From assembly GCA_014804605.1 (NCBI GenBank), contig JAAUZM010000006.1:1-58182 (forward strand): a stretch of 58,182 nt of DNA, read 5' to 3'. Each line of letters opens with the position of its first letter. Within the stretch, counting starts at the first letter, position 1. A program made the position numbers and the translations under genes. The notes beneath the pieces are model-generated. The model ran no database searches and was not told where the DNA came from. It saw nothing but the letters and a program-made list of their open reading frames with translations. This document shows, piece after piece, positions 1 to 9,249 of the stretch. This DNA is from Lachnospiraceae bacterium (lineage in GTDB: Bacteria > Bacillota > Clostridia > Lachnospirales > Lachnospiraceae).

Positions 1-140
1 CGTAGCAGCCTTTACCAATATTCTCATAGAAATTATTATCCAGTATACACAAAAACGAATCTAAAAAGTGATTTCCATACCACCGGACAGATGATGGAAA
101 ATCATCCGGAATATTCAGATGAAGAATAATTATTTTGATA

Positions 141-176
141 ATATACCTTGACAGGCGAGGTATATTAATATAGTAT
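141..176 (+). promoter_or_regulatory. Promoter with overlapping inverted repeat upstream of padR
   Basis: TTGACA (148-153), 17-nt spacer, TAGTAT (171-176); perfect inverted repeat ATATACCT(141-148)/AGGTATAT(158-165) overlaps the -35. Confidence 0.7.
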
Positions 177-237
177 AGTATATCATTAGAACAGATACTA
201 TGAAATGTAATATATTAAAACATGCGGGAAAGGGGGA

Positions 238-567
238 ATGAGCATGTCGATTACATCAGATATTCTCAGGGGACATACGGAAGCGATTATACTTTCACAT
301 CTTTTGGAACAGGACAGCTATGGTTATCAGATTAACAAGGACATTATGAAGAAAACCAACAATGCTTATGAATTAAAGGAAGCCACTCTTTACTCGGCGT
401 TTCGGCGGCTGGAACAGGCAGGCAGCATCAAAACCTACTGGGGAGATGAGACGGTCGGAGCAAGACGCCGCTACTATGCAATAACGGACGATGGCAGAAA
501 GGCATATCAGGGCTATAAGCAGGAGTGGCAGGAAGCCAAGAAAATAATAGACCAACTGTTAAAGTAA
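238..567 (+). CDS. PadR family transcriptional regulator
   Basis: 109 aa; GHTEAIILSHLLEQDSYGYQI...EATLYSAFRRLEQAGSIKTYWG is a typical PadR winged helix. Confidence 0.93.
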   Translation: MSMSITSDILRGHTEAIILSHLLEQDSYGYQINKDIMKKTNNAYELKEATLYSAFRRLEQAGSIKTYWGDETVGARRRYYAITDDGRKAYQGYKQEWQEAKKIIDQLLK

Positions 568-720
568 AACGAGAGGTAACTATTCAGCACAGGTCGAAGC
601 ATTTACTGCTGAGAACGTAAGAATATGATTCAGCGAAAGCAGCAATTCAGTCGGAACGTTGTGATTACTGCAAAGTCAGTGAGAAAGCATAGTGATTAAG
701 TTTATAAGGAGAAGAGGACA

Positions 721-1413
721 ATGAAAGAAAAAATTACATTGCATTTTAATAATTTATTTGCAGATGCGCCCAAGACAAGAAAGGCGCTTGACTTGAAAGA
801 GGAGATGATTCAGAATGCCATGGATAAATATGATGATATGGTGGCAGACGGATATTCCGAGGAGGACGCATATCATAATGTGGTAGAGTCCATCGGTGAT
901 GTGACAGAGCTTTTCCCGGAGGTGGAGGAGCGGAATCTGCTTACTCTGTCTGAAAAGGACAGGAAGAAAAAGGCGATGTTCACAGCCACTGCGGTAGGAT
1001 TGTATATTTTTGCGGGAGCAGTATTCTTTTTCTTTGGATTGATCAGTGAGATAACAAGGAGTTACAGGTATGATTTGGCAGCGCTTGGTTTTGTGCTTGC
1101 TCTGCTGATATGTATTGTACCGACAGTCATGCTTGTGTATGCGGCAAACATGTATCCCGGTTACACGAAAAGAGAGAAAGAAGACATGGTAGAGCTGTAT
1201 AAGGAGGCAAAGTACAGCAGCAATAAAGAAAAGGCAGTTAGGAAATCTATTAATTCCATCATATGGACAATGACATTGGTCCTGTATTTTATCATCAGTT
1301 TTACCACTTATAAGTGGTATATCACTTGGATTATTTTCCTGATTGCAGCCTGTGTGCAGGCGATTGTGAAACTTATTTTTGAGTTGAAAAAGCAAGATAA
1401 TTATTTCGAGTGA
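721..1413 (+). CDS. HAAS/DUF1700-like membrane protein
   Basis: Follows padR; N-terminal helical region with DGYSEEDAYHNVVESIGDV, then hydrophobic helices. Confidence 0.75.
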   Translation: MKEKITLHFNNLFADAPKTRKALDLKEEMIQNAMDKYDDMVADGYSEEDAYHNVVESIGDVTELFPEVEERNLLTLSEKDRKKKAMFTATAVGLYIFAGAVFFFFGLISEITRSYRYDLAALGFVLALLICIVPTVMLVYAANMYPGYTKREKEDMVELYKEAKYSSNKEKAVRKSINSIIWTMTLVLYFIISFTTYKWYITWIIFLIAACVQAIVKLIFELKKQDNYFE

Positions 1414-1428
1414 AAGGGATGACGGAAT

Positions 1429-2673
1429 ATGAGAAGAATAAAGATTGTGCTGCTTGTGGCACTGTGCGTTTTGACTGTTCTTTTGTGCGGGATATTTGCC
1501 CATGGTATGACGGGACACAATATATACAGGGCCTTTCAATATGATCATGAGAGAGACTATGTCGGCATGCATTTGGTACTTGAACAGGAAGTGTCGATCG
1601 ATGGGATTGACAGTATTTCTGTTTCCTATAGTATGAACAGCAATGATGTTTATCTGTACGAAGGTCAAGGAGACGTGCTGACCGTAAAAGAGTATAATGA
1701 AGTCGGACTGAATGAGAATCAGCTGTCTACAGTGTCAGTAAAGGGCAGCAAGCTTGAAATAAAGGGGAAAAGGAGAAGCAGCAGAAGAATTGGGGTAGGA
1801 TTTTTCCATTTTGGATATGGAGCCGGGTACACTGAAATCTGGCTGCCGGCTTCCTACAAAGGAGATCTTGCGCTTTCAACGTCCAGCGGAGACATTATGT
1901 CCGAAATGGATTTGGTACTGGAAAGAGATTTGATGGCAGCATCTACAAGCGGTGAGATTACCATGCCGGATGTAACGGCGAGCAATGTATTATTGGCAAG
2001 TACCAGCGGAAATGTCAGGTTTGAAAATATTGAGACAAACAAGAATGAAACTGCCGGAGATATAAGTATAACGACAACCAGTGGAGATATCACGGTAAAA
2101 CAGCTTGCCGGGGAGACAAACATAGTAAGTACCAGCGGGTATGTGAATGCGGAAACAATCACAGGAAATGTACAGATAGAAACCACCAGCGGAGATATCA
2201 CGGTACAGCATCTTGACGGAAATGTCACCGTGGGATCTTCGAGCGGGTGTGCTAAAATTATGGAAGGAAAAGGTGAGCGTTCCGTATCGACAAGTTCCGG
2301 TGATGTTTTGATTGATGGATCAGAAGGATTATGGAAGATTCAAACGACAAGCGGTGAAGTCTGTGTAAAAGGGCAAAATGATAACGGGTCGATTGATACA
2401 ACCAGTGGTGATGTCAGCTTGGAAATCGTGGAACTGAACGGGACATTGGACATCAATACCAGCAGCGGATCTGTAAATATGGTGCTTATGCAGGATAGCG
2501 CATTTGAGTTCAGAGCAGATACTACAAGCGGGGACATTGACACGTTCTTTGATGATGACCTGAAATTCTCCAAGAGGGGGAACAACGCGCAGGGAACCCA
2601 TGGGCAGAATTCGCAGGGGAACAGCATACGAATTGATACAACCAGCGGAGACGTAAGAATAAAGAGCTACTAG
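1429..2673 (+). CDS. DUF4097-like repeat protein (predicted beta-solenoid), membrane anchored
   Basis: N-terminal TM segment, then about 13 [ST][ST]SG motifs such as TTSGDITV. Confidence 0.88.
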   Translation: MRRIKIVLLVALCVLTVLLCGIFAHGMTGHNIYRAFQYDHERDYVGMHLVLEQEVSIDGIDSISVSYSMNSNDVYLYEGQGDVLTVKEYNEVGLNENQLSTVSVKGSKLEIKGKRRSSRRIGVGFFHFGYGAGYTEIWLPASYKGDLALSTSSGDIMSEMDLVLERDLMAASTSGEITMPDVTASNVLLASTSGNVRFENIETNKNETAGDISITTTSGDITVKQLAGETNIVSTSGYVNAETITGNVQIETTSGDITVQHLDGNVTVGSSSGCAKIMEGKGERSVSTSSGDVLIDGSEGLWKIQTTSGEVCVKGQNDNGSIDTTSGDVSLEIVELNGTLDINTSSGSVNMVLMQDSAFEFRADTTSGDIDTFFDDDLKFSKRGNNAQGTHGQNSQGNSIRIDTTSGDVRIKSY

Positions 2674-2770
2674 TATAATCTACCTTCTGGATAAGAAAAA
2701 GGCGGCAGGCATAAAGACATACATGATCTTTGAATTTTTGCATGAAAGATCTGGTATATGTAGGATGATG

Positions 2771-2800
2771 TGCGGAGTGGGAAACTGCTCCGCATTTTTT
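2771..2800 (+). terminator. Rho-independent terminator
   Basis: TGCGGAG...CTCCGCATTTTTT. Confidence 0.8.
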
Positions 2801-2957
2801 GAAGCATGTGGATGAATCTCATTGAGTGATATTTTATGCCAGAAAGTGACTAAATACAAAAAGCAACACATAGTTTACAATATTCCATACTTGGATGATA
2901 GAATTGCAACCGCCTGTAAGTATATACTTGTTACAAAAATAACGAGGAGGTCGTGAC

Positions 2958-3338
2958 ATGAATGTTGCGGATAGAATTCAAAATTTAAGAAAGATAAAGG
3001 GAATATCGCAGGAACAATTGGCGGAGGCAATTGGTGTTTCAAGACAAGCTGTTTCTAAATGGGAAAGCGAACAAAGTACTCCGGATTTGGATAAGATTGT
3101 ATTGATGAGCGATTTTTTTGATGTAACAACCGATTATCTGTTAAAAGGTATTGAACCGACAAAAGAAATAGAACATATGACAGTTGGTGATGTGATAGAT
3201 AACAAGATATTGACGGATACGAATGGAAGGCGTATGAAGGTAATACTTAGATATGTACTGTACGTATTTATAGGAGTATTGGCAGTTGATTTATTGTCGT
3301 TTATTATTTATGTCATTATATATGGTTTACCAATGTAG
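2958..3338 (+). CDS. XRE family helix-turn-helix regulator with C-terminal TM segment
   Basis: IQNLRKIKGISQEQLAEAIGVSRQAVSKWESEQSTPDL. Confidence 0.93.
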   Translation: MNVADRIQNLRKIKGISQEQLAEAIGVSRQAVSKWESEQSTPDLDKIVLMSDFFDVTTDYLLKGIEPTKEIEHMTVGDVIDNKILTDTNGRRMKVILRYVLYVFIGVLAVDLLSFIIYVIIYGLPM

Positions 3339-3348
3339 GGGTGGCGTA

Positions 3349-4200
3349 ATGAAGACAAATAAAGTAATAATTGGTTCTATAGTTGCCATTTTTGTGCTCA
3401 TTTTTTCTCAGATTGGTGCGCAACTGGTTGCCAGTGCGTTTCATTTAGCCGGAATTAGTATAGGGGTCTGCAATATAATTGCCGGTATTTTTTATATATT
3501 GCTTTCGTATTTTCTGCTAAATGTATTAGTAAGTAAATTCCTCAAAAAAGATATCAGAATACTTCGTATCACAGTGAATGTAAAGTGGATTATTGTAGCC
3601 ATTGCGCTACCGGTTATTGTTAAGGGGATTTTCTTATTGTTGCCGGGAGAATTTGTATCATCTGGAATGGATAAAAATCAGATATTTACTACATTAAGCT
3701 CAGGAATTGTATTTACGGGTATTGCTGCCGGATTGGTTGAAGAAATGGTCTTTAGAGGTGTCATAATGAGCCTTATAAGGGAAAGATGGAACACGAAGGC
3801 AGCAATACTTGTTCCGTCAGTCCTATTTGCCTCGGTGCATTTGATTGGAATGAATTTTTCGACGCTTAGCTGTATTTTAGTTTTGGTAGCAGGAACAATG
3901 GTAGGCATTATGTTTTCAATGATTGCTATAGAGAGTGATTCAGTATGGAACAGTGGAATTGTTCATTCAATTTGGAACATCATAATCATTGGGGGAGGTC
4001 TTGACATTAGCGAAAAAGCAAATGAGTATTCAGTTATGACCTATGTTTTAGATTCGAAATCCTTCGCAATAACAGGAGGTGAGTTTGGAATTGAAGCATC
4101 AGTTATTGCTCTTATTGGATACATTGTTATTGCGTTAATTGCCTTTGTTATGATAAAGAGAAGGACAAGGAACTCACTCAATTCAAGTTTGACTTTTTGA
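3349..4200 (+). CDS. CPBP family intramembrane metalloprotease
   Basis: EEMVFRG motif and multiple TM segments; ATG at 3349 preferred over the 3286 ORF start, which overlaps the XRE gene. Confidence 0.88.
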   Translation: MKTNKVIIGSIVAIFVLIFSQIGAQLVASAFHLAGISIGVCNIIAGIFYILLSYFLLNVLVSKFLKKDIRILRITVNVKWIIVAIALPVIVKGIFLLLPGEFVSSGMDKNQIFTTLSSGIVFTGIAAGLVEEMVFRGVIMSLIRERWNTKAAILVPSVLFASVHLIGMNFSTLSCILVLVAGTMVGIMFSMIAIESDSVWNSGIVHSIWNIIIIGGGLDISEKANEYSVMTYVLDSKSFAITGGEFGIEASVIALIGYIVIALIAFVMIKRRTRNSLNSSLTF

Positions 4201-4208
4201 TTTTATAG

Positions 4209-4245
4209 AATCCCGGAAATGCTGATATTGAGCACTTCCGGGATT
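4209..4245. terminator. Hairpin terminator-like element between convergent genes
   Basis: AATCCCGGAA...TTCCGGGATT inverted repeat; weak T-tract. Confidence 0.55.
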
Positions 4246-4273
4246 GTTTATTGCGTTTGGCTCTAAAATGGCT

Positions 4274-5152
4274 CTAATTGTTCTCAGGAGTGCTATTCTC
4301 CGAGTAGTACCGGAACGCTTTCACAATATAATCCGAAGCTCCCTTCTCATATTTGCTATCAGTTACGCGTTTTATATAATCGTTTGAATAGGTGTCGATA
4401 AGAACGTTTATATAAGGCTTACCGAGGGATATGCTGGTGCTGTTTTTCTGTATAAACTGCAATAGTTCATGCACAACGGATTGTATTCTGGGGGAAGCAA
4501 CATCTTCTGACAAATCGGAGGTTAATTGACCATATAGTATATCAGACTGTTTGGCAATTTCTTTTGCTTCTTCTGATAATTGTTTTTCCATAATTTCAGC
4601 AAAGTGTTCCAGATTATATTTCATGGCTTCTGTATATTTTTCAACACTTCCAAATTGTTTAATAGCAATTTTGGCTAGGTTAGTTTCATCATCTTTGATT
4701 TTTTGGATAAACAAGTCGTAATTTTCAATGCTTCCCCAGTACTTGATAATTTCTTCTGTCTGATTGGACTTAAAATCTTCTAAGGCAATAATATAATCAG
4801 ACAAATCAAATTCTTTAAAACTCATACATTGCTCTCCTTTCTCTAAGCGGCCAAGGAGCTGAATAAGTCTGTCTGTCCGGTTACGTTTTAGAAGAAGCAA
4901 TTCTTTTTGTTTCTTGAAAGCGGCAATTCTGTCAAAATCGGGCTTTTCAAGAATTTCCCGAATGTCCTTTAGCTTAAAACCTAATTCTTTAAAAAACAGG
5001 ATTTGCTGAAGCTTCTGCAACGCTTCATCATTGTATAAGCGGTAGCCGGACTGCGTTAATTCACTTGGTTTTAACAGTCCGATTTCATCATAGTATTGTA
5101 GAGTGCGTATGCTGATACCTGTTAATTCTGCTACTTGGCTTATAGTTCTCAT
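4274..5152 (-). CDS. MerR family transcriptional regulator (TipA-like C-terminal region)
   Basis: MRTISQVAELTGISIRTLQYYDEIGLLKPSELTQSGYRLY. Confidence 0.92.
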   Translation of the reverse strand: MRTISQVAELTGISIRTLQYYDEIGLLKPSELTQSGYRLYNDEALQKLQQILFFKELGFKLKDIREILEKPDFDRIAAFKKQKELLLLKRNRTDRLIQLLGRLEKGEQCMSFKEFDLSDYIIALEDFKSNQTEEIIKYWGSIENYDLFIQKIKDDETNLAKIAIKQFGSVEKYTEAMKYNLEHFAEIMEKQLSEEAKEIAKQSDILYGQLTSDLSEDVASPRIQSVVHELLQFIQKNSTSISLGKPYINVLIDTYSNDYIKRVTDSKYEKGASDYIVKAFRYYSENSTPENN

Positions 5153-5228
5153 GCTTACCAGCTCCTTTGATTAGTGGAGAAGTGAGATAGAAATTGCCGG
5201 CTCATATCTATTCTGCTTCCGTAAGAAT

Positions 5229-5259
5229 AGAATACAGTATCACGTTACGTTGGAGTTAA
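5229..5259 (-). promoter_or_regulatory. MerR-type promoter, 19-bp spacer
   Basis: Minus strand TTAACT-19 nt-TATTCT with ACGTAACGT dyad in the spacer. Confidence 0.65.
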
Positions 5260-5431
5260 TACTTTTTGCTTAAAATTTTGGTGTCTTGTATATTGTAAAG
5301 AAATAAATTGAGAAAAGTGCCTTTTGGATGTATCATAAATTTGGCAAATGTATTTGACTGATGATTTTGAAATTGTAGTTTAGGTTTAAAAAGAGAAATA
5401 ATGAATAATAAGGAAAGCTGGAACGGACAAA

Positions 5432-5914
5432 ATGAAGGAATATAGCAGAATATTAATTGAAGAGTATTGTATGAATCATACTTCTGCAAAGAGCATACGA
5501 TTACAGAATCTTGATAATATATTTTTCATAAACGGAACTGCATATGCCGGGAAATCTACGATGGTGAAGCGACTCGCCGAAAAGTATAACGGTATTGCTT
5601 GTGAAGATGAAGCCTGGGTAAGAGGTGTAGCAAAGGAATGTGAAACTTTGGAACTTCATATTCTGAATAAACTGAACTCTGAAGGAAAAATGGTATTTGT
5701 GGACACCAATATTTCCATAGAAACGCTGAAAGAAATATCAGATAATGATCATGTGCTAATCATGTTAGCTGATCCTGATATATCGGTGAATTGCTTTTTT
5801 AATAGACCGGATAATTTTCTCCATTCTGGCTTTCGCGTTATTGTTAGAGATGAGAGTAGAAGTATTGAAGACACATTCGCTTTGGTTGAGAAGGAGCTTG
5901 GTTTGCAAAGATAA
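5432..5914 (+). CDS. P-loop AAA/kinase-like protein, possibly internally shortened
   Basis: Walker A-like NGTAYAGKSTM. Start uncertain; 5471 ATG also possible. Confidence 0.6.
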   Translation: MKEYSRILIEEYCMNHTSAKSIRLQNLDNIFFINGTAYAGKSTMVKRLAEKYNGIACEDEAWVRGVAKECETLELHILNKLNSEGKMVFVDTNISIETLKEISDNDHVLIMLADPDISVNCFFNRPDNFLHSGFRVIVRDESRSIEDTFALVEKELGLQR

Positions 5915-6081
5915 TTCTCGGTTTATCGTGTAGATGCATACCGTCTGTTCTTTGATGTTTTAGGGATAATTATATATTAGGCAGCGTAGTATTTATGTAA
6001 TTGATTGCAAAAGCAGATCTGCCAAGTTCTGTTTGACGGGTATGGTTTTCATTGATATGATAATTATCGGAGGTAGTATCT

Positions 6082-6957
6082 ATGTCAGAAAATGTTTCAA
6101 AGTCGAAAGAGTATATGAAAGAGATTTTTAGTTATGTGACGCTGGTGGTTGGTGCGATGATCGCAGCGTTTTCCATTGAAGAGTTTCTGGTTCCATGTAC
6201 GATTCTGGATGGAGGGATCGTGGGAATCTCGATTATGATCAATAATCTTAGCAGGATTCCTCTGGGAGCACTGACTATGGCACTCAACATACCGTTCCTG
6301 ATCGTCGGTATGCGGAAGCTGGGGAAAAAATTTATTGTCAAATCTGCGATTGCTATGGCGATATTTTCGAGTTTTCTGGAGATATTTGCGCCGCTTACGG
6401 ATATGACGCAGGAATATCTTCTGGCCGTCTGTTTCGGAGGAGTGTTTCTGGGAGTAGGCGTGGGGCTTGTCATTCGCTCCGGCGGCTGTCTCGATGGTAC
6501 GGAGACGGTGGCCATCTTCCTGAATCGGCGTTTTAATCTTCCGGTGGGACAGACGGTTCTTTTCATCAATATTATGATCTATGCGACCGCAGGTTTTTTG
6601 TTTGGATTTGACCGGGCCATGTACAGCCTGCTGACGTATTTTATCACGTCGAAAGTGATTGATTTTGTAGAGACAGGCGTGGAGCAGGCAAAAGCCGCTA
6701 TGATAATCACGAATGAGGGGCGCAGGATCGCGGATGAGATCTATAAGAAAATGGGACGCACCGTGACGATCTTGGAAGGCGAGGGCCTGATCAGCGGAAA
6801 GAAGGCGGTTCTCTACTGCGTACTGAACCGGCTTGAAATCTATCAATTGAAGCATTTGATCAAAGAGGCAGATGCGCAGGCTTTTATCACGATCAGTGAT
6901 GTGTCAGAGATTATTGGAAATCATATTAAAAAGAGGGCGGATGAAGATATGTCATAA
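6082..6957 (+). CDS. YitT family protein (DUF2179 C-terminus)
   Basis: Multi-TM with DGGIVGISIMI; C-terminal region typical of the DUF161/DUF2179 architecture. Confidence 0.9.
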   Translation: MSENVSKSKEYMKEIFSYVTLVVGAMIAAFSIEEFLVPCTILDGGIVGISIMINNLSRIPLGALTMALNIPFLIVGMRKLGKKFIVKSAIAMAIFSSFLEIFAPLTDMTQEYLLAVCFGGVFLGVGVGLVIRSGGCLDGTETVAIFLNRRFNLPVGQTVLFINIMIYATAGFLFGFDRAMYSLLTYFITSKVIDFVETGVEQAKAAMIITNEGRRIADEIYKKMGRTVTILEGEGLISGKKAVLYCVLNRLEIYQLKHLIKEADAQAFITISDVSEIIGNHIKKRADEDMS

Positions 6958-7005
6958 AGCGACTGCCCTGTTCTATATAATTCGTAATTTGGCAGAGGGA
7001 GCTTT

Positions 7006-7521
7006 ATGGGGATTATTATATGTGGTTTAAATGGTGCAGGAAAGAGTACGCTTGGAAAAGTCCTTGCGGAGAAGCTGCACTTTTATTTTATAGACATCGA
7101 GGACCTGTACTTTCCCAAAACAGACCCTGATTACATATATGCTTCTCCACGTACGCGTGAAGATGTTGAAAAGCTTTTGTTACATGAGATGAAAACACAT
7201 GAAAACTTTGTTCTTGCTTCTGTTAAAGGAGATTATGGAGAAGATATTTATTCTTTTTTCCAGTATGCTATATTGCTGGATGTTCCAAAGGATACTCGGT
7301 TGCAACGAGTTAAAAAACGTTCTTTTCAGAAGTTCGGTAACAGAATGTTATCAGGCGGAGATTTGTATGAGCAGGAAGAAAAATTCTTTCATTTGGTTGA
7401 ATCCAGATCGGAGAACATTGTGGAAGAATGGGTAAGGTCATTGAAATGCCCGGTTATACGGATTGATGGAACAAAGTCTGTTGAGGAAAATGTAAATCTT
7501 ATTATAGAATATATAAAGTAG
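7006..7521 (+). CDS. P-loop nucleotide kinase-like ATPase
   Basis: MGIIICGLNGAGKSTLGKVLAEKLHFYFIDIEDLYF. Confidence 0.8.
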   Translation: MGIIICGLNGAGKSTLGKVLAEKLHFYFIDIEDLYFPKTDPDYIYASPRTREDVEKLLLHEMKTHENFVLASVKGDYGEDIYSFFQYAILLDVPKDTRLQRVKKRSFQKFGNRMLSGGDLYEQEEKFFHLVESRSENIVEEWVRSLKCPVIRIDGTKSVEENVNLIIEYIK

Positions 7522-7563
7522 AATGTATACAGAGTGAGTATTAATTTGCTAAGGAAATGGAAA

Positions 7564-8076
7564 ATGATTTGTAAAATAAGAAAATGGGAATTGTCAGATG
7601 CAGCAGATTTAGCGGCAGCTCTTTCCAATAGAAAAATACAAGATAATCTTCGGGATGGGTTACCTTTTCCTTATACAGAGCAGGACGGAATTGAGTTTAT
7701 TTCTGCAATGCTTTCTGCAGATGAAAATGAAACATTTGCATTTGCTATTACGGCAGATAACAAAGTGGTTGGCAGTATCGGAGTTTTTCGACAGGGAAAC
7801 ATACATAGGCAGACTGCGGAATTGGGTTATTACGTTGCAGAAGAATACTGGGGTAAAGGAATTATGACTGAAGCCGTAAAGCAAATTTGTGAGTATGTTT
7901 TTGAGAAGAGCGATATTATCCGCATTTATGCAGAGCCATTTGCGTATAACGCCGCATCTTGCAGAGTGCTTGAAAAAGCAGGATTTCAGTATGAGGGAAC
8001 ACTGAGAAGCAACGCTGTTAAGAATGGTAAAGTCATTGACATGAAGATGTATTCTTTGTTGAAGGCAGGAATATGA
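7564..8076 (+). CDS. GNAT family N-acetyltransferase
   Basis: AELGYYVAEEYWGKGIMTEAVKQICEYVF...ASCRVLEKAGFQYEG (RimJ/RimL-like). Confidence 0.9.
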   Translation: MICKIRKWELSDAADLAAALSNRKIQDNLRDGLPFPYTEQDGIEFISAMLSADENETFAFAITADNKVVGSIGVFRQGNIHRQTAELGYYVAEEYWGKGIMTEAVKQICEYVFEKSDIIRIYAEPFAYNAASCRVLEKAGFQYEGTLRSNAVKNGKVIDMKMYSLLKAGI

Positions 8077-8103
8077 CTTCACGTTTATTGTGTGGTGGTG
8101 GCA

Positions 8104-8787
8104 ATGAAAATTACAAATCAACTTTATAATTACCTTCACGATTGTGGTGCAGCGCTTGTCGGGTTTGCGGACATGAGTGTGGATAAAAGTCTAATCTATC
8201 CAAGAGCGGTTTCGGTTGCTATTCCTGTGCCGGCTGATATAGTGCGGTCCCTGAAAATAGCACCAAATAAAGCCTATTACGACGCATATAATGAGATGAA
8301 TGACAGACTAAACAGAATTGTAACAAACGGAGCGGAGTATCTGGCAGATAAAGGATACAATGCCGTTGCAATGACAACTGATGTAGTGGAAATTGATCGT
8401 GATGAATGGATTTCAAACTTTCCGCATAAGACCGTAGCAACACGGGCAGGACTTGGGTGGATCGGGAAGAACTGTCTTCTGATAACTCAACAATATGGTG
8501 GTGCAGTGCGGTTATCATCGATTTTGACGGATGCACCGCTTCAGACTGCGGATGCAATTACGAAATCAGGATGTGGCAGTTGTACTCTTTGTGTTACATG
8601 CTGTCCGGCAGAGGCACTTTCCGGAAACTTATGGGAAGCAGGAATGGCACGAAGCAAGCTGTTTGACGAACAGAAATGCTATCAAAAACAGGTGCAGATT
8701 ATGACAGAACAAACCGGTATAAAAGAGGATTTGTGCGGCAAATGTTTTGCTGTTTGCGCATTCACACAGAAATATATTAGTGAGTAG
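8104..8787 (+). CDS. 4Fe-4S double-cluster protein, QueG-like
   Basis: RAGLGWIGKNCLLIT and CGSCTLCVTCCPAEAL...CGKCFAVCAF. Confidence 0.85.
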   Translation: MKITNQLYNYLHDCGAALVGFADMSVDKSLIYPRAVSVAIPVPADIVRSLKIAPNKAYYDAYNEMNDRLNRIVTNGAEYLADKGYNAVAMTTDVVEIDRDEWISNFPHKTVATRAGLGWIGKNCLLITQQYGGAVRLSSILTDAPLQTADAITKSGCGSCTLCVTCCPAEALSGNLWEAGMARSKLFDEQKCYQKQVQIMTEQTGIKEDLCGKCFAVCAFTQKYISE

Positions 8788-8937
8788 CGCCATATTATAA
8801 GGATAATCAAGGAGACAATAGTGGATTTGTCTTGGTTCTATTTCTCGATATTTTGAAGCGGCAAATTCAAAGCGAAAAAATTCAAAGCTCAAAGCTGCTT
8901 GACAAATGCTTTCTATAGTGTTATACTTCCAACCAAT

Positions 8938-9216
8938 TCAAAACAAAAAGGCTTTGACGAGGAATAGTAGGTATTAGGGATTTCACAGAGAGAAGATGGT
9001 TGGTGCGAATCTTCAATGAACTAATATTGAAGCAGCCTCTGAGCTGTGAACCGAACAGATATATCTTAGTAGGCTTCAACGGAGTTCCCCCGTTAACGCA
9101 GGAAGCAATATCGGAGAAATCCTGTATTGACAGAGTGCAGAGAAATCTGAAATTAGGTGGTAACACGGACATGAAAGTTCGCCCTAAGTTGATATTATAT
9201 CAGCTTAGGGTTTTTT
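8938..9216 (+). promoter_or_regulatory. T-box leader with Ala (GCA) specifier
   Basis: Stem I specifier loop GAA-GCA-GCCTCTGAGCTG (GCA at 9032-9034), T-box core AGGTGGTAACACGG (TGGT 9158-9161), terminator CCCTAAGTTGAT...ATCAGCTTAGGGTTTTTT. Confidence 0.88.
9181..9216 (+). terminator. T-box-controlled intrinsic terminator
   Basis: CCCTAAGTTGAT/ATCAGCTTAGGG stem followed by T6. Confidence 0.88.
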
Positions 9217-9249
9217 GTTTTGGAGAAATGTCAGAAAGGAGAATGAAAC

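Noticed and set aside
754-1668. 304-aa minus-strand ORF
   Set aside because: Antisense to two well-supported genes; composition is low-complexity His/Cys-rich with no recognisable domain.
1854-2627. Several minus-strand ORFs over the DUF4097 gene
   Set aside because: Produced by the periodic repeat DNA on the opposite strand; no RBS or family resemblance.
1860-2660. Possible CRISPR-like array from regular repeats
   Set aside because: Repeats are codon-phased units of a coding sequence, with no conserved repeat plus unique spacer layout.
3286-3348. Early start of the CPBP ORF
   Set aside because: Overlaps the XRE gene out of frame; ATG 3349 after GGGGTGGCG is more plausible.
6097-6855. 252-aa minus-strand ORF
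   Set aside because: Fully antisense to the YitT gene; no recognised motif.
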